Shown one piece after another: positions 27,717 to 37,477 of a stretch of DNA of 42,805 nt. The DNA is from an uncultured Bacteroidota bacterium. GTDB lineage: Bacteria; Bacteroidota; Bacteroidia; AKYH767-A; OLB10. Positions within the stretch are counted from its first letter, which is position 1. Every line of letters starts with the position of its first letter. The position numbers and the translations under genes were made by a program. The notes beneath the pieces were generated by a model. The model was given only the letters and a program-made list of their open reading frames with translations. It was not told the DNA's origin and ran no database searches. The stretch lies in NCBI GenBank assembly GCA_903847585.1, contig CAINEC010000047.1, positions 1 to 42,805 on the forward strand, given 5' to 3'.

Positions 27717-30710
27717 TTATTTAGTAAGTACTACTTTAGTTGTAGCTGTTGTGTAACCATTCGTAATACTTACCCAATAAACACCGCTTTTAAGGTCGTT
27801 TAATTGGAGTAGCAAGTTACCGCTTGCATTCGAAATCTGCAAGTCTTTTTTCAAAAGTTCTCCCTGTAAATTATACACTTGGCAAACAAAATCCTCCCCT
27901 TCGTCAAACGGGATATTTGTGATTAAAAAATGGCCGTCGGATGGATTAGGATAAGCCTTGAGTTCTGCACTTAATTTTTGATTGTTTCTTAATGCAATTA
28001 CTTGACTATAAGAAAATTGTCCATCAAAATCGATCTGCTTTAAACGATAATAAGCTACCTGATTAATAGGCTTAATATCAACAAATTGATAATTTAAGAA
28101 TGAGTTTGAATTACCAGCCCCATCAATTTTACCAATTGGAGAGAATTCACGAGCGTCTTCACTTCTTTCCAAAATAAAATAATCATTATCCTTTTCTGAA
28201 GCTGTTACCCATGATAGAACATTCTGATTATTAAGATACTTTCCATTAAAATCAACTAATTCAATAGGCAATGGCAAAGGTCCCATCGGGGAAATATTGC
28301 TTACCAACGACCATACTCTGTTTAAAGAAGGATTAGGAATTACTACCGCATTTAAGGTGTTATATCCTACAACTGGCAGAGCCCATGAACCATTAGCGGC
28401 ATCCCAATATTGACCTCTTATAGAATCTGGAATATTGAAAGGTGCAGGTGGCAATTCAGACGGGGAAGCATAGGTTAAAACGATGGTGTCGTTTGTAACA
28501 TTAGGTGATGTAAATCCAACATACCAAAAACGATCAGCAGTTGCATCGCGGTTATCAGGGGATAAATTAGTAGATGAATTCAGGTTTGTAACTCCGTAAG
28601 GAGCCGCCACTGGCCATGGTAAATTGGTAGCTGGCGTTCCGTAAGTAGAAACGGTCATTGTATCTACCTGAACACTGGCTCCCACAGTAAATGCATAGGG
28701 AGTATAATTAGCAGAACCCGAGCCTTTAGCAAATGGAATTGCAAATCTTGAATAAGCGTTTGTCGTACCAATATTCCAGCGCACTCTAGAATTGAAATTA
28801 CTTGTTTCACCCAATATATACCTTGCCGTAACAGCTGTTGTAGTATTTACCAAGATTGCTGAACTAATTGGGTTATAGAGAGAAAGGGTATTTCCATTTA
28901 AATGAAAATGGCCATTGGCCGACCAGCTCAATTGTGTTTTAACCTTTACATCCGATAAAAATCGAACGGCCGAAGAGTCTGTTTTCGAATATCTTAATGT
29001 ACCAAACACCTCTCCTGAAGGACAAGTAATCGTTGAAATACCTGTGCGATTAAAATTAACGAAGTCGGCTTCAATATAAGCTGAGTCATGATAATTAATC
29101 CAATTACCTCCTACAAAAAATTGTGTAGAAACGGACCCATTGAATTTTGGAGCTCCCGCGGCATTAGAAATTTCGAAATTGTTAAAAATATTATAGGCTG
29201 TAGTAGCAATCTCCGACTTGGTTCCATAACCTGAAATTTTCAGATTACCATAGTATCCCGAAGAAGGTGCCACGGATAATATTACTGGTACATTCTGATT
29301 TCCTTTTCCTGAAAACTCTGTAAAACTACCTGCTTGAATATCGTAAATATTATTAGTAGCATTTAATGCTGTTGAAAATCCTGGCAAGCCAAATACTTCA
29401 AATTTACCTCCTGTTGCCACTCTGAATGTATGCTTTGCGGTTCCGCTTGCAGCAGTCAAAACGTTCCCCACTTTTAGTAAACCTCCGTTATTAACCGTCC
29501 ATGTTACGGCCGAATCAACTACCGCAGAACCATTATTTGTTGTCAAGTATAAAAACCCAGAAACGAGCATCGTACCGTTAATAGTAAATGATCCGGCAGA
29601 TGCGCCAGGGGCAGTTCCTGTAATTCCGTCAACAGCTGCATTACCGTCGGAAACGAAATAAATAGTTCCACTAACTGGGCCCGTATTAGGCAAACTCAAT
29701 TGTAAATTATAAGTACTACCAGCAACTAAAGCTGTTGAAACAATATAGGCGCCGGGGGCGATACCCGTACCATAAACTCTACAATTGGCTAAGGAACCAG
29801 GCACTGCAAAAGTGGCCCCATAATAAGAGGAAATTGCTGTTGAATTCGTTATCTGATTACCTCCAAAAGTGAGGTTATTGGTGGCGTTGGTAACCACTGC
29901 GTTTTGCGATAAGGTAAACTGCGTTCCAGAGACAACACTTGCTACTGTTGTTCCAGGAATAATTCCAGCACCAGAAACCATCATCCCTGCTGTGATTCCA
30001 GTTGTAGATGCCGTTGTCACATTAATATTTCCTGCAATCGTAGAGGAAACTAAATTCACGGTTGCAGCACTCCCGGTTGCCTGACATTCCGCCGAAACAG
30101 TAGAGTCTAAAGTCAATGTAGCACCAGTCGCCACGGTTACATTGAAACGAGTTCCTGTTGATCCTGCCGCTGAGTTTGCATTGTTGTAAATCTGCGTTTG
30201 ACGACCACCACAAAAACGCAATTTTACATCACGCTCAATACTCAAATTAGTGATTGTACTAGTAGCATCATTCTTTCTAATCCTTGATGCATCAAATGAG
30301 CCTCCTGAACCCAAAATACGACAATTAGCTCCGTAAATATTAAATGAAATTCCATCAAACGTAGCCCCATTCCCAATTGTGCCATTGCACAATAAAGTAT
30401 CACCGTAGACATTTACATATAAATTACCGAAACCATTACAAAAAAGCTTACCGCCTGCATCAACAACTAAATCGGAACAAGGAGCACCAGAAGCAGAAAC
30501 GGTTATCGTATGTCCATTAAGAATTTTTACATTATTGGTTGCGCCTGGTGATGATGCAGCCGCTACCCAAGCTGTACCATTCCACCTTTGCCATGTTGCT
30601 GCTGTTGACCAAACCCCCGATGATACAGATCTATAGTCCCCTACTACTTGCGAAAAAACCTTTCCGGCAATAGTCGAAAAAAGAAGTAAGAGCAATAGCA
30701 GTTTTTTCAT
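27717..30710 (-). CDS. Large T9SS-exported surface protein with predicted beta-helix
   Basis: 997 residues. The signal peptide is MKKLLLLLLLFSTIAGKVFSQ. The start of the mature protein (SGVWSTAATWQRWNGTAW) is the W-rich opening seen on many Bacteroidota parallel beta-helix surface proteins, and residues of about 60-560 show repeated short strands with G-N-T turns. Residues of about 222-357 contain a different motif (GITAGMMVSGAGIIPGTTVA) and a diverged second copy. A module with LPIELVDFNGKYLNNQNVLSW near 825 precedes the type A T9SS sorting domain (about 915-997; AYPNPSDGHFLI, then GVYWVSI). It lies upstream of the 2733-residue gene on the same strand with a 101-base gap and no terminator seen, so co-transcription is possible. 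No catalytic residues were recognised; adhesin or matrix role is inference. Confidence 0.9.
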   Translation of the reverse strand: MKKLLLLLLLFSTIAGKVFSQVVGDYRSVSSGVWSTAATWQRWNGTAWVAAASSPGATNNVKILNGHTITVSASGAPCSDLVVDAGGKLFCNGFGNLYVNVYGDTLLCNGTIGNGATFDGISFNIYGANCRILGSGGSFDASRIRKNDATSTITNLSIERDVKLRFCGGRQTQIYNNANSAAGSTGTRFNVTVATGATLTLDSTVSAECQATGSAATVNLVSSTIAGNINVTTASTTGITAGMMVSGAGIIPGTTVASVVSGTQFTLSQNAVVTNATNNLTFGGNQITNSTAISSYYGATFAVPGSLANCRVYGTGIAPGAYIVSTALVAGSTYNLQLSLPNTGPVSGTIYFVSDGNAAVDGITGTAPGASAGSFTINGTMLVSGFLYLTTNNGSAVVDSAVTWTVNNGGLLKVGNVLTAASGTAKHTFRVATGGKFEVFGLPGFSTALNATNNIYDIQAGSFTEFSGKGNQNVPVILSVAPSSGYYGNLKISGYGTKSEIATTAYNIFNNFEISNAAGAPKFNGSVSTQFFVGGNWINYHDSAYIEADFVNFNRTGISTITCPSGEVFGTLRYSKTDSSAVRFLSDVKVKTQLSWSANGHFHLNGNTLSLYNPISSAILVNTTTAVTARYILGETSNFNSRVRWNIGTTNAYSRFAIPFAKGSGSANYTPYAFTVGASVQVDTMTVSTYGTPATNLPWPVAAPYGVTNLNSSTNLSPDNRDATADRFWYVGFTSPNVTNDTIVLTYASPSELPPAPFNIPDSIRGQYWDAANGSWALPVVGYNTLNAVVIPNPSLNRVWSLVSNISPMGPLPLPIELVDFNGKYLNNQNVLSWVTASEKDNDYFILERSEDAREFSPIGKIDGAGNSNSFLNYQFVDIKPINQVAYYRLKQIDFDGQFSYSQVIALRNNQKLSAELKAYPNPSDGHFLITNIPFDEGEDFVCQVYNLQGELLKKDLQISNASGNLLLQLNDLKSGVYWVSITNGYTTATTKVVLTK

Positions 30711-30751
30711 TAAAATTTACGAGTGATTTTTATGATTTTCAATCCGCTGGG

Positions 30752-30759
30752 CAAATGTA
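30752..30759 (-). promoter_or_regulatory. Candidate -7 box for the 997-residue surface protein
   Basis: On the minus strand this reads TACATTTG, an exact TAnnTTTG match, 41 bases before the ATG at 30710. No well-spaced -33 TTG is seen. It is the same octamer as at the TPR-cyclase gene. Confidence 0.45.
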
Positions 30760-30956
30760 GTAAAACCAAACCGCATTTACTTTAACAAATTGTGATTTTT
30801 GAGAGAGGAAAATACACCATACCTAATGAAAATTCTCGATTTTTATCTGAATGGGGTATTTTATTGGGTGAACTAGGCTTTGTACCCGATGGAATTAGTC
30901 CGATTTTTCTCTATTTTTAGCAAAGTTTTGTTGTTCCATATAATCCATCCCAGTTT

Positions 30957-31868
30957 ATGTCTCTAGAAAATAAAGAGTCTCAATCGAAAAAAACAATCGT
31001 AATTGTCATTATTTCTCTCTTGTTAGGGGTAAATGGTTTATTGTTATGGCAGTTTTTCAATAAGAAAACCGATTTACAACAGACTACAGTTGCGTTAAAA
31101 AACACAACGGCGGAAAAAGAGACGTTAAATGCAGAACTTCAAAAAGTAAAATTTGAATTCGACAAACTAAATCAGGAAAATGCAGGTTTGCAAAACCTTT
31201 TGACTTCAAAAGATGAAGAAATCAGAAGTAAAATTGCTGAAATTCAACGTTTAATAAACTCTGGAGATGCTGCTCAATTGAAAAAAGCAAAGGAGGAAAT
31301 TGCCAATCTAAAGCAGTTAAATCAAAATTATATTGCTCAAATCGATTCATTAAAAATTGCCAATAAAGACCTAACCGACCAAAACTCTTCTCTAAGTCAG
31401 GACCTCTCATCCGCAAACTCGAAAGTGGGATCATTAACGCAAGAGAACAGTTCTCTTTCGAACAAAGTAGCAATTGCCTCTGTTTTAAAAACGGTTAATG
31501 CGATTGCTTCAGGAGTAAAATATAAGGGAAGCGGTAAAGAATTAGAAACAACCAAAGCAAAGCAAACCGATCGAATTAAAACTTGTTTCACTATTATCGA
31601 AAATCAAGTGGTAGATAAAGGAGCTAAAGATATTTACCTTCGAATTATTGGACCTGATGGAACAATTCTTTCAACTTCTAACGAAACATTTATGTTGAAA
31701 GGCCAAGCTTCTGTTTATACCATTCGCCAAACCATTTTTTACGAGAATAAAAATACAGACTTGTGTATTTATTGGGAAAAAGGTAATGCCTACAGCGCTG
31801 GTAAATATGCTATCGAAATTTATTGTGAAGGCAACCAGATTGGAAGTGCTGCTGTAACGCTTAAATAG
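30957..31868 (+). CDS. Membrane-anchored coiled-coil protein of unknown function
   Basis: 303 residues. One N-terminal membrane helix (IVIVIISLLLGVNGLLLWQF, about 15-35) follows a short charged cytoplasmic start, so the bulk is predicted periplasmic. Residues of about 40-175 form a long coiled coil rich in E, K, N, L and S with heptad-like spacing. The last 120 residues are a compact beta-rich domain (DIYLRIIGPDGTIL, then YAIEIYCEGNQIGSAAVTL) that I do not recognise. The architecture suggests a spacer that presents a C-terminal domain away from the inner membrane. Its stop is three bases from that of the convergent outer-membrane gene. No enzymatic motif is visible. Confidence 0.85.
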   Translation: MSLENKESQSKKTIVIVIISLLLGVNGLLLWQFFNKKTDLQQTTVALKNTTAEKETLNAELQKVKFEFDKLNQENAGLQNLLTSKDEEIRSKIAEIQRLINSGDAAQLKKAKEEIANLKQLNQNYIAQIDSLKIANKDLTDQNSSLSQDLSSANSKVGSLTQENSSLSNKVAIASVLKTVNAIASGVKYKGSGKELETTKAKQTDRIKTCFTIIENQVVDKGAKDIYLRIIGPDGTILSTSNETFMLKGQASVYTIRQTIFYENKNTDLCIYWEKGNAYSAGKYAIEIYCEGNQIGSAAVTLK

Positions 31869-31871
31869 TCT

Positions 31872-34800
31872 TTAAAAGAAAGCTCTCAACTGCATTCCTC
31901 CAGTGTGAATGATAGAAAGTCCACTAGGCTTTCTACCCTCATAATTTAAAGAAAGCTGTAAACTATTACCCAAATTTCGTTGCACAGATAATTGCCATTT
32001 GAAATTTTCTCCAGCTTTTAACCCTTCTAACATTTCGTAAGCTAACGACGTATTCGCATCGCCGTTATAACTTATTTTTAAGTAGTTTGCTTTAATGCCA
32101 ATCACCCCTTTTTTTATCGAACTGTATTTAAATTCTGCACTCCAATCGTTAATTACAGCTCGTTCGCTATTACCTTCTATCAACCTATTTTGCTTATCAC
32201 TATTTCTAAAGGTTGTAAGCACCTTGTACGTGGCGTTTGGCTGATATACAATCTGTGGAATTATGGACCAGCTTTCAATTTTGAAATTTCGATTTAGAAA
32301 ATATTCAGCAGCCGATGTTTTATTTCCAACTTCTGCAGCAAGTAATAAATTTATCTCTTTTATTATCGCTTTGCGAACAGTCGATGAGTAAACTTCATTT
32401 GATCTACTCTCAATTCCACTACTTAAAAACTGTTTGCTTCCTGTATGCAAATAACTGAACTCTATTCCTCCCTTCGGATTCAGACGATTGTAAAACAACG
32501 TATGCTTACCTGAAGTTTGATTGGCAATTAACTGATCAATGGAATAATTTGTTAGCACAGGAACTAAATAATCTACTTTAAACTCATCAGCATTAATTCT
32601 GTTATCGATTTTAAAGGATGAAAGCAAAACCATTCGATTGATAAACTGTTTCCCCTTCAACGCATTCGCAGGATTTATATTAATCGAAAAATTAAGTTGA
32701 TTGAAAACAACCTTAGTATATTCATTCGTAGTAGAAAATATTCGAATGTAATTAGCCTGATCTTTGAATTCGGCCACTTCAAACTCGTTTAATTGCGGTA
32801 TGCCGTCACTGTTATAATCATTCCATGCATATACACCCGTTCCATCTGCTACGCGTATGTAAGAGTAAATCCGTTTAGGCTCTGTTCCTGTACCTCCTTC
32901 GTAGTAGGTGTTTAACTGAATCGCCTTCTTCCATGCAGTTGTAGAATAATCCACCCTACCTGAAAACGATTCATCTCCTTTAATGGTAGTTACTAATGTA
33001 TCTTCAATAAATAATTTTCGATAGTTTAATGTTGAACTTATGCGATGGTTATTTTTTATGTTCGAAAAGTTAATGGAAGCTACATCCGCAATAGTCGCTG
33101 ATTTAAATCCACCATTTACTAAGCCATCTTCATACCTACGACTAACACTTGCTTTTATTGGAAACTTTGTAGTGTCTCCGTGGATTAAAAATACTTCACC
33201 CGTCTTCCATGAAAAAGAGCCTAATAATAGACTGTCTTTTAATACGCTTTGCAATTGATTTGTTTCTTGCTCGTAAGATAATCCAGGTGTCCACGAATTT
33301 ATTTTTTTCTGAATAATATCGCGCGTTTTGAAATAACTACTATTAAATAATTTTCCTTCTGTATTTAGTTGCGAAGCGTCTGCTTTTATATTCCATCCGT
33401 CTTTTATCAAACCAACATTTACTTGATGCATCAAGCCTTTGTATTGTCCATCACGCTGGTAATATTTAAATCCGTAATTCGACTTAAAATCTGTTTTATG
33501 AAGTAAACCTACATTCGCAAATACCAACAATTCGTTAGCAGAATTTAAAAGGGTATTAGTGTTCCAATCACGAGTAAATTCAGCAGCTCTGTAATTTTCA
33601 ATTGGTACAAAATTCAAATCAGTAAATTCCGATTGCACTTGTGTATTTAATGACCATCCGCTCAATGAATCATTACCAATCTTTCGCTTATCTTCTAGTT
33701 GAAAACGGAACGCATAGCCGTTATCGTTAGACTTATCTTTACTCGCAAATAAGTTAATATCGTTTTTAGAAATAGCAGACTCAAAACTCATTTTTGTTTT
33801 TTCTGAAAATGTATAATCGATTCCTGCAACTGCCATCTGGCGTTTTTTCGGACTGATCAAAAGTGAGTAAGGCTCGTAGTCTCCTTGTGGCTCTCCATTT
33901 ATTGCTGCCACCCACTGATAAAATCTACCATTGGCAATATTATCCAACGCAATATAACTACCTTTTTTAACTCCAACATTTGTAAATCCTAATCGATAAA
34001 ACGCACTGTCTGCTGCTGTAGAATAAACGAAAATATTGTAGGTATTTCCATTGACTACTGTATCTCTTTTCGCGTATAGTAATTCGTTAATATTATAAGC
34101 AACGCTATCGGCATTCAAGTAAAGTGCATTGGTTAAATCATCACCTGCATTTGCTAATATAACTTTTTGCTCTTCGGATAAATCCTGCAGTACAGGTTGA
34201 TTTTTACTATCCTGCTCCGAATAAATATTAAAATGCGTATTCACTTTTTCACTCTTCCAATTCACATTTCCTGTTAGCATTGAACGAGAATAATTTTTGT
34301 CGCTATACTGAAACTCAACAATAATTCGTGAATCTTTACTAATAATTCTTTTAGGAGTAAACTTAATTTCTGCTGTGTTATAATCGATAATATAATCTCT
34401 ATCCTGTCCACGTTCTAATAATTGTCCGTCTAAAAAAACTTTCTCTGTACCTGATAAAACAATAATGAAAAATTCGTTTTCGGCACCACGTAACCGATAG
34501 GGACCTTGATTAGATTCAACACCAGGTATCAGCTGACGAGCAAATTTACCTCTTGAAATCGCAGCAGCAGCGCCTACTTCCAATCCATATTTTTTGTTGT
34601 TTTTTACAATTAATGAATCTCTAAATAGATAACTAAGTCCTTGCCCTTTTTTGACATATTTCAAAAAATAACCTTCCGGATTACGTGCATCAAAGTCGCC
34701 GACAATCACCCGATTTTTTTCATTACTAAGCTGAATAAAAACCTTATCGAATTCTTGTAACTGTTGCGTATTACCGTCGGCTTGAATAGGAATATTATCA

Positions 34801-35342
34801 TCGGTAATAGCGGCTACCACTTCAATACCATTTGCTAATTTACCCGACAACTGTAAGTTCAAGCTACTGTTAACAATAGGATCCTGATTATTCCCAATTG
34901 ATAATCCTCGAGAAATACTTCCAGCTTTATTAAAACCTCCTAATCCAAAAATGCTTTCTTTATTGGCGGCGTAGGTTTCCTTGTATAAAGTATTACTTCC
35001 TGCATTAACAGGATCAAACGAGTTTTTATCATTTCGTTTACGCTTGTAAAAAGCATTATCAAAATTGATTGGATAAACCTTATAAACTATTTCTACCGAA
35101 TCATTTTTATCACGCGAATTATTCTGCCAGATTAATCTTGCCTTTGAATAATCGATACTTGCATCATACTTTTTATCTCCTAAAAAAATCAGACTCCCCG
35201 GAACAATACTCAACGTATCAATTATAATAGTATCGGTATTTGTTCGGATAAACTTTGTTCGGATAGACGCAGACTGTTGTGCATAGCCCCAATTACTACA
35301 AAGCATCAAAATAATAATGAAGAATGGGCCTTTACTTTTCAC
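31872..35342 (-). CDS. Large predicted outer-membrane beta-barrel protein
   Basis: 1156 residues. The start codon is GTG (35340-35342); it is the furthest upstream in-frame start and gives a full signal peptide ending WGYAQ. After an N-terminal soluble region (about 25-130) comes a segment with SISRGLSIGNNQDPIVNSSLNLQLSGK and ITDDNIPIQADGNTQQLQEFD, which I associate with large uncharacterised Bacteroidota outer-membrane proteins. The rest consists of alternating amphipathic strands and ends in phenylalanine (LRAFF), as expected for a barrel inserted by BamA. An internal soluble part around 280-330 (FFIIVLSGTEKVFLDGQLL) suggests a plug or surface domain. The gene is divergent from exonuclease III. 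Substrate and role are unknown. Confidence 0.82.
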   Translation of the reverse strand: MKSKGPFFIIILMLCSNWGYAQQSASIRTKFIRTNTDTIIIDTLSIVPGSLIFLGDKKYDASIDYSKARLIWQNNSRDKNDSVEIVYKVYPINFDNAFYKRKRNDKNSFDPVNAGSNTLYKETYAANKESIFGLGGFNKAGSISRGLSIGNNQDPIVNSSLNLQLSGKLANGIEVVAAITDDNIPIQADGNTQQLQEFDKVFIQLSNEKNRVIVGDFDARNPEGYFLKYVKKGQGLSYLFRDSLIVKNNKKYGLEVGAAAAISRGKFARQLIPGVESNQGPYRLRGAENEFFIIVLSGTEKVFLDGQLLERGQDRDYIIDYNTAEIKFTPKRIISKDSRIIVEFQYSDKNYSRSMLTGNVNWKSEKVNTHFNIYSEQDSKNQPVLQDLSEEQKVILANAGDDLTNALYLNADSVAYNINELLYAKRDTVVNGNTYNIFVYSTAADSAFYRLGFTNVGVKKGSYIALDNIANGRFYQWVAAINGEPQGDYEPYSLLISPKKRQMAVAGIDYTFSEKTKMSFESAISKNDINLFASKDKSNDNGYAFRFQLEDKRKIGNDSLSGWSLNTQVQSEFTDLNFVPIENYRAAEFTRDWNTNTLLNSANELLVFANVGLLHKTDFKSNYGFKYYQRDGQYKGLMHQVNVGLIKDGWNIKADASQLNTEGKLFNSSYFKTRDIIQKKINSWTPGLSYEQETNQLQSVLKDSLLLGSFSWKTGEVFLIHGDTTKFPIKASVSRRYEDGLVNGGFKSATIADVASINFSNIKNNHRISSTLNYRKLFIEDTLVTTIKGDESFSGRVDYSTTAWKKAIQLNTYYEGGTGTEPKRIYSYIRVADGTGVYAWNDYNSDGIPQLNEFEVAEFKDQANYIRIFSTTNEYTKVVFNQLNFSININPANALKGKQFINRMVLLSSFKIDNRINADEFKVDYLVPVLTNYSIDQLIANQTSGKHTLFYNRLNPKGGIEFSYLHTGSKQFLSSGIESRSNEVYSSTVRKAIIKEINLLLAAEVGNKTSAAEYFLNRNFKIESWSIIPQIVYQPNATYKVLTTFRNSDKQNRLIEGNSERAVINDWSAEFKYSSIKKGVIGIKANYLKISYNGDANTSLAYEMLEGLKAGENFKWQLSVQRNLGNSLQLSLNYEGRKPSGLSIIHTGGMQLRAFF

Positions 35343-35468
35343 GATATAAAATTAATTAAAACAATGCGCTCGATTGATGCTCCATTTTATTTGTTTTTAA
35401 TATACTTCCGTTGACAATTCAACGTTTATTCTTGGTGATTTTATTATTTTTGAGAAAACTATTTTACC

Positions 35469-36233
35469 GTGAAAATTATAACCTATAATGTCAATGGCAT
35501 TCGTGCCGCTTTTACCAAAGGCCTCGCATCGTGGATACAAACTGTTAACCCTGATGTAATATTGCTTCAAGAGACAAAAGCTGAAAAAGAGCAAGTGGAT
35601 ATGAAAGAGATGGAGGAAATGGGATACCATCACTTCTGGCATTCAGCAGCTAAAAAAGGGTATAGCGGAGTAGCCTTGTTTTCAAAAATAAAGCCCGATC
35701 ATGTTGAATACGGTTCAGGCAATGCAGCCATTGACGAAGAAGGTAGAATTATCAGAGCTGATTTCGGCGATTTATCAATAATGAGCGTTTATATTCCTTC
35801 AGGATCTAGCGGTGATGAACGTCAAGATTTTAAAATGAATTGGCTTTCTTGGTTTGAAATATACATTACGGATCTTAAACAACAACGTCCAAAACTGATT
35901 ATCGGCGGGGATGCAAATATCTGCCATAAGCCGATTGATATTCATAATCCAGTGAGCAATGCAAAGTCATCAGGATTTTTACCTGAAGAAAGAGCGTGGA
36001 TGGAAAGCTTTATTAATTCAGGTTTTATTGATTCATTCCGTCATTTTAACCAAGAGCCACATCAATACACATGGTGGACATTTAGAGCAGGTGCAAGAGC
36101 TAAAAACTTAGGTTGGCGTATTGATTATTTACTAGCAACTGAAAATTTAAAAAGTCATTTAGTGCACGCGCATATTCATAGCGATGCTGTGCATTCAGAC
36201 CATTGTCCAGTGATGCTTGAGATAAAGCATTAA
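35469..36233 (+). CDS. xth: Exodeoxyribonuclease III (AP endonuclease, XthA/ExoA type)
   Basis: 254 residues of the exonuclease III family, acting in base-excision repair on abasic sites and 3' blocked ends. The start codon is GTG: the product then begins MKIITYNVNGIR, exactly where the family usually starts. The metal site is N7 and E35 (QETK), the catalytic core GGDANICH supplies the D-x-N pair, and the C-terminal SDH is S243-D244-H245. The substrate region TWWTFRAGARAKNLGWRIDYLL is present. The length is normal. It is divergent from the GTG-starting beta-barrel gene, sharing a 126-base region. I see no convincing terminator, only a weak A/T-rich hairpin near 36241-36260. Confidence 0.95.
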   Translation: MKIITYNVNGIRAAFTKGLASWIQTVNPDVILLQETKAEKEQVDMKEMEEMGYHHFWHSAAKKGYSGVALFSKIKPDHVEYGSGNAAIDEEGRIIRADFGDLSIMSVYIPSGSSGDERQDFKMNWLSWFEIYITDLKQQRPKLIIGGDANICHKPIDIHNPVSNAKSSGFLPEERAWMESFINSGFIDSFRHFNQEPHQYTWWTFRAGARAKNLGWRIDYLLATENLKSHLVHAHIHSDAVHSDHCPVMLEIKH

Positions 36234-36292
36234 TTCCTATTAAAAAGAAATTCTTTTTTAGTCATTTTACCATTGGCTAAACTTCCGTAAAT

Positions 36293-36390
36293 CGTAATGT
36301 TTATCTGCACTGTTGTAAAACCGGCTGAAAAAACACGCGCGTAATATGATTAAATGTGACCTGATAAACGATAAAGGTTTTAACATTACG
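36293..36390. repeat. Inverted repeat upstream of the OmpA-like lipoprotein
   Basis: CGTAATGTT (36293-36301) and AACATTACG (36382-36390) are perfect inverted copies 80 bases apart. Overlapping GTTTATC (36299-36305) and GATAAAC (36363-36369) form a second, alternative pair. The arms could make two mutually exclusive structures or serve as protein sites. The 231-base gap has no gene. Confidence 0.35.
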
Positions 36391-36438
36391 GTGTTGAATA
36401 TTACATTTTAAGTAGTGGAATTGAACTAACATGCTCCT

Positions 36439-36446
36439 TACTTTAG
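36439..36446 (+). promoter_or_regulatory. Weak -7-like box for the OmpA-like lipoprotein
   Basis: TACTTTAG resembles TAnnTTTG with one mismatch. A TTG at 36421-36423 is 15 bases upstream, slightly short for the usual spacing. The ATG is 18 bases downstream. Confidence 0.3.
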
Positions 36447-36464
36447 TACTTCTAACTCACTACA

Positions 36465-37463
36465 ATGAAAAAATTAATCCCTTTCCTCTTAATTATCGCT
36501 ATTACAGCTGTTTCATGTGTTCCGTCACGACTACATAACGAATTAAAAGCGCAGAAGAACAAGTGTACACAAGAAAATGATTCGCTGAAAGCAGCCAATT
36601 TAAATTTAACTACTCGCAATAATGAATTGTCGTATCAGAATGATACTCATGCAGGCATTGTTGCAAAATTTGAAAGAGAGCGTGCAGCCCTTGAAAATGA
36701 AATTGCGCAATTAAAAAAGGATAAAGAAGAACTAAGCTCAAAATATGATCAACTTTTGAAAGATGGCTCTTTAGCGACTTCTAATACTGAAGCCAATAAA
36801 AAACTCATCCGTGATTTACAAAAAACGAAAGAAGATTTGCAAAAACGTGAAGATGAAATTGCGAAGAAGGAAAAAGAGTTGAAGCAAAAAGCAATGGACT
36901 TAGAAATTTTAAGCAAAGAGTTGGATACTAAAAATATCCGTGTAGAAGAATTGGAAAAATTAATTGCTTCGAAAGATTCAGCAGCACAGGCATTAAAAAA
37001 TTCAGTTGCTAATGCTTTAATCGGATTTACAGATAAAGGGTTAACTGTTGAACTTCGTAATGGAAAAGTTTATGTGATGCTAGAAGAGCGACTTTTATTT
37101 GCAACTGGAAGTACTGTAGTTGATGTTAAAGGCGTTGATGCATTAAAAGCATTAGCAAAAGTGTTAGAAACAGATTTATCCAACGATATTTTGATTGAAG
37201 GTCATACCGACAATGTACCAATGAAAGGAACAGGAGAGGTAAAAGACAACTGGGACCTAAGCGTAATGAGAGCAACAGCGGTTGTAAAAATTATTACTTC
37301 TAATTCTAAGATTAGTCCTGACCGATTAACAGCTGCCGGTAAAGGCGAATACAATCCATTAGACAATTCAAACACTGTTGAAGGACGTAAGAAAAATCGC
37401 CGTATAGAAGTCGTTATTACTCCTAAGCTAGATGAAATATTTAAAGTTCTAGAAAAGAACTAA
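36465..37463 (+). CDS. OmpA-family peptidoglycan-binding lipoprotein with coiled coil
   Basis: 332 residues. A lipoprotein signal ends at cysteine 18 (ITAVSC). Residues of about 25-180 form a long coiled coil rich in K, E, L and N. The C-terminal OmpA/MotB-like domain (about 195-325) has the standard elements: LLFATGST, ILIEGHTDNVP and NRRIEVVI with the paired arginines. It likely anchors the outer membrane to peptidoglycan and may brace an envelope machine. It is the first gene of a same-strand run to 42000, and the next gene starts 14 bases after its stop. A terminator-like structure lies inside that next gene's first codons, so downstream expression may be attenuated. Confidence 0.93.
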   Translation: MKKLIPFLLIIAITAVSCVPSRLHNELKAQKNKCTQENDSLKAANLNLTTRNNELSYQNDTHAGIVAKFERERAALENEIAQLKKDKEELSSKYDQLLKDGSLATSNTEANKKLIRDLQKTKEDLQKREDEIAKKEKELKQKAMDLEILSKELDTKNIRVEELEKLIASKDSAAQALKNSVANALIGFTDKGLTVELRNGKVYVMLEERLLFATGSTVVDVKGVDALKALAKVLETDLSNDILIEGHTDNVPMKGTGEVKDNWDLSVMRATAVVKIITSNSKISPDRLTAAGKGEYNPLDNSNTVEGRKKNRRIEVVITPKLDEIFKVLEKN

Positions 37464-37477
37464 CCTACTTGTCAATT

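Noticed and set aside
35397-35642. An 81-residue minus-strand ORF over the start of exonuclease III
   Set aside because: It overlaps the conserved 5' end of exonuclease III in antisense and shows no protein features.
36241-36260. Terminator for exonuclease III
   Set aside because: The possible hairpin is only A/T pairs with a minimal loop, too weak to claim.
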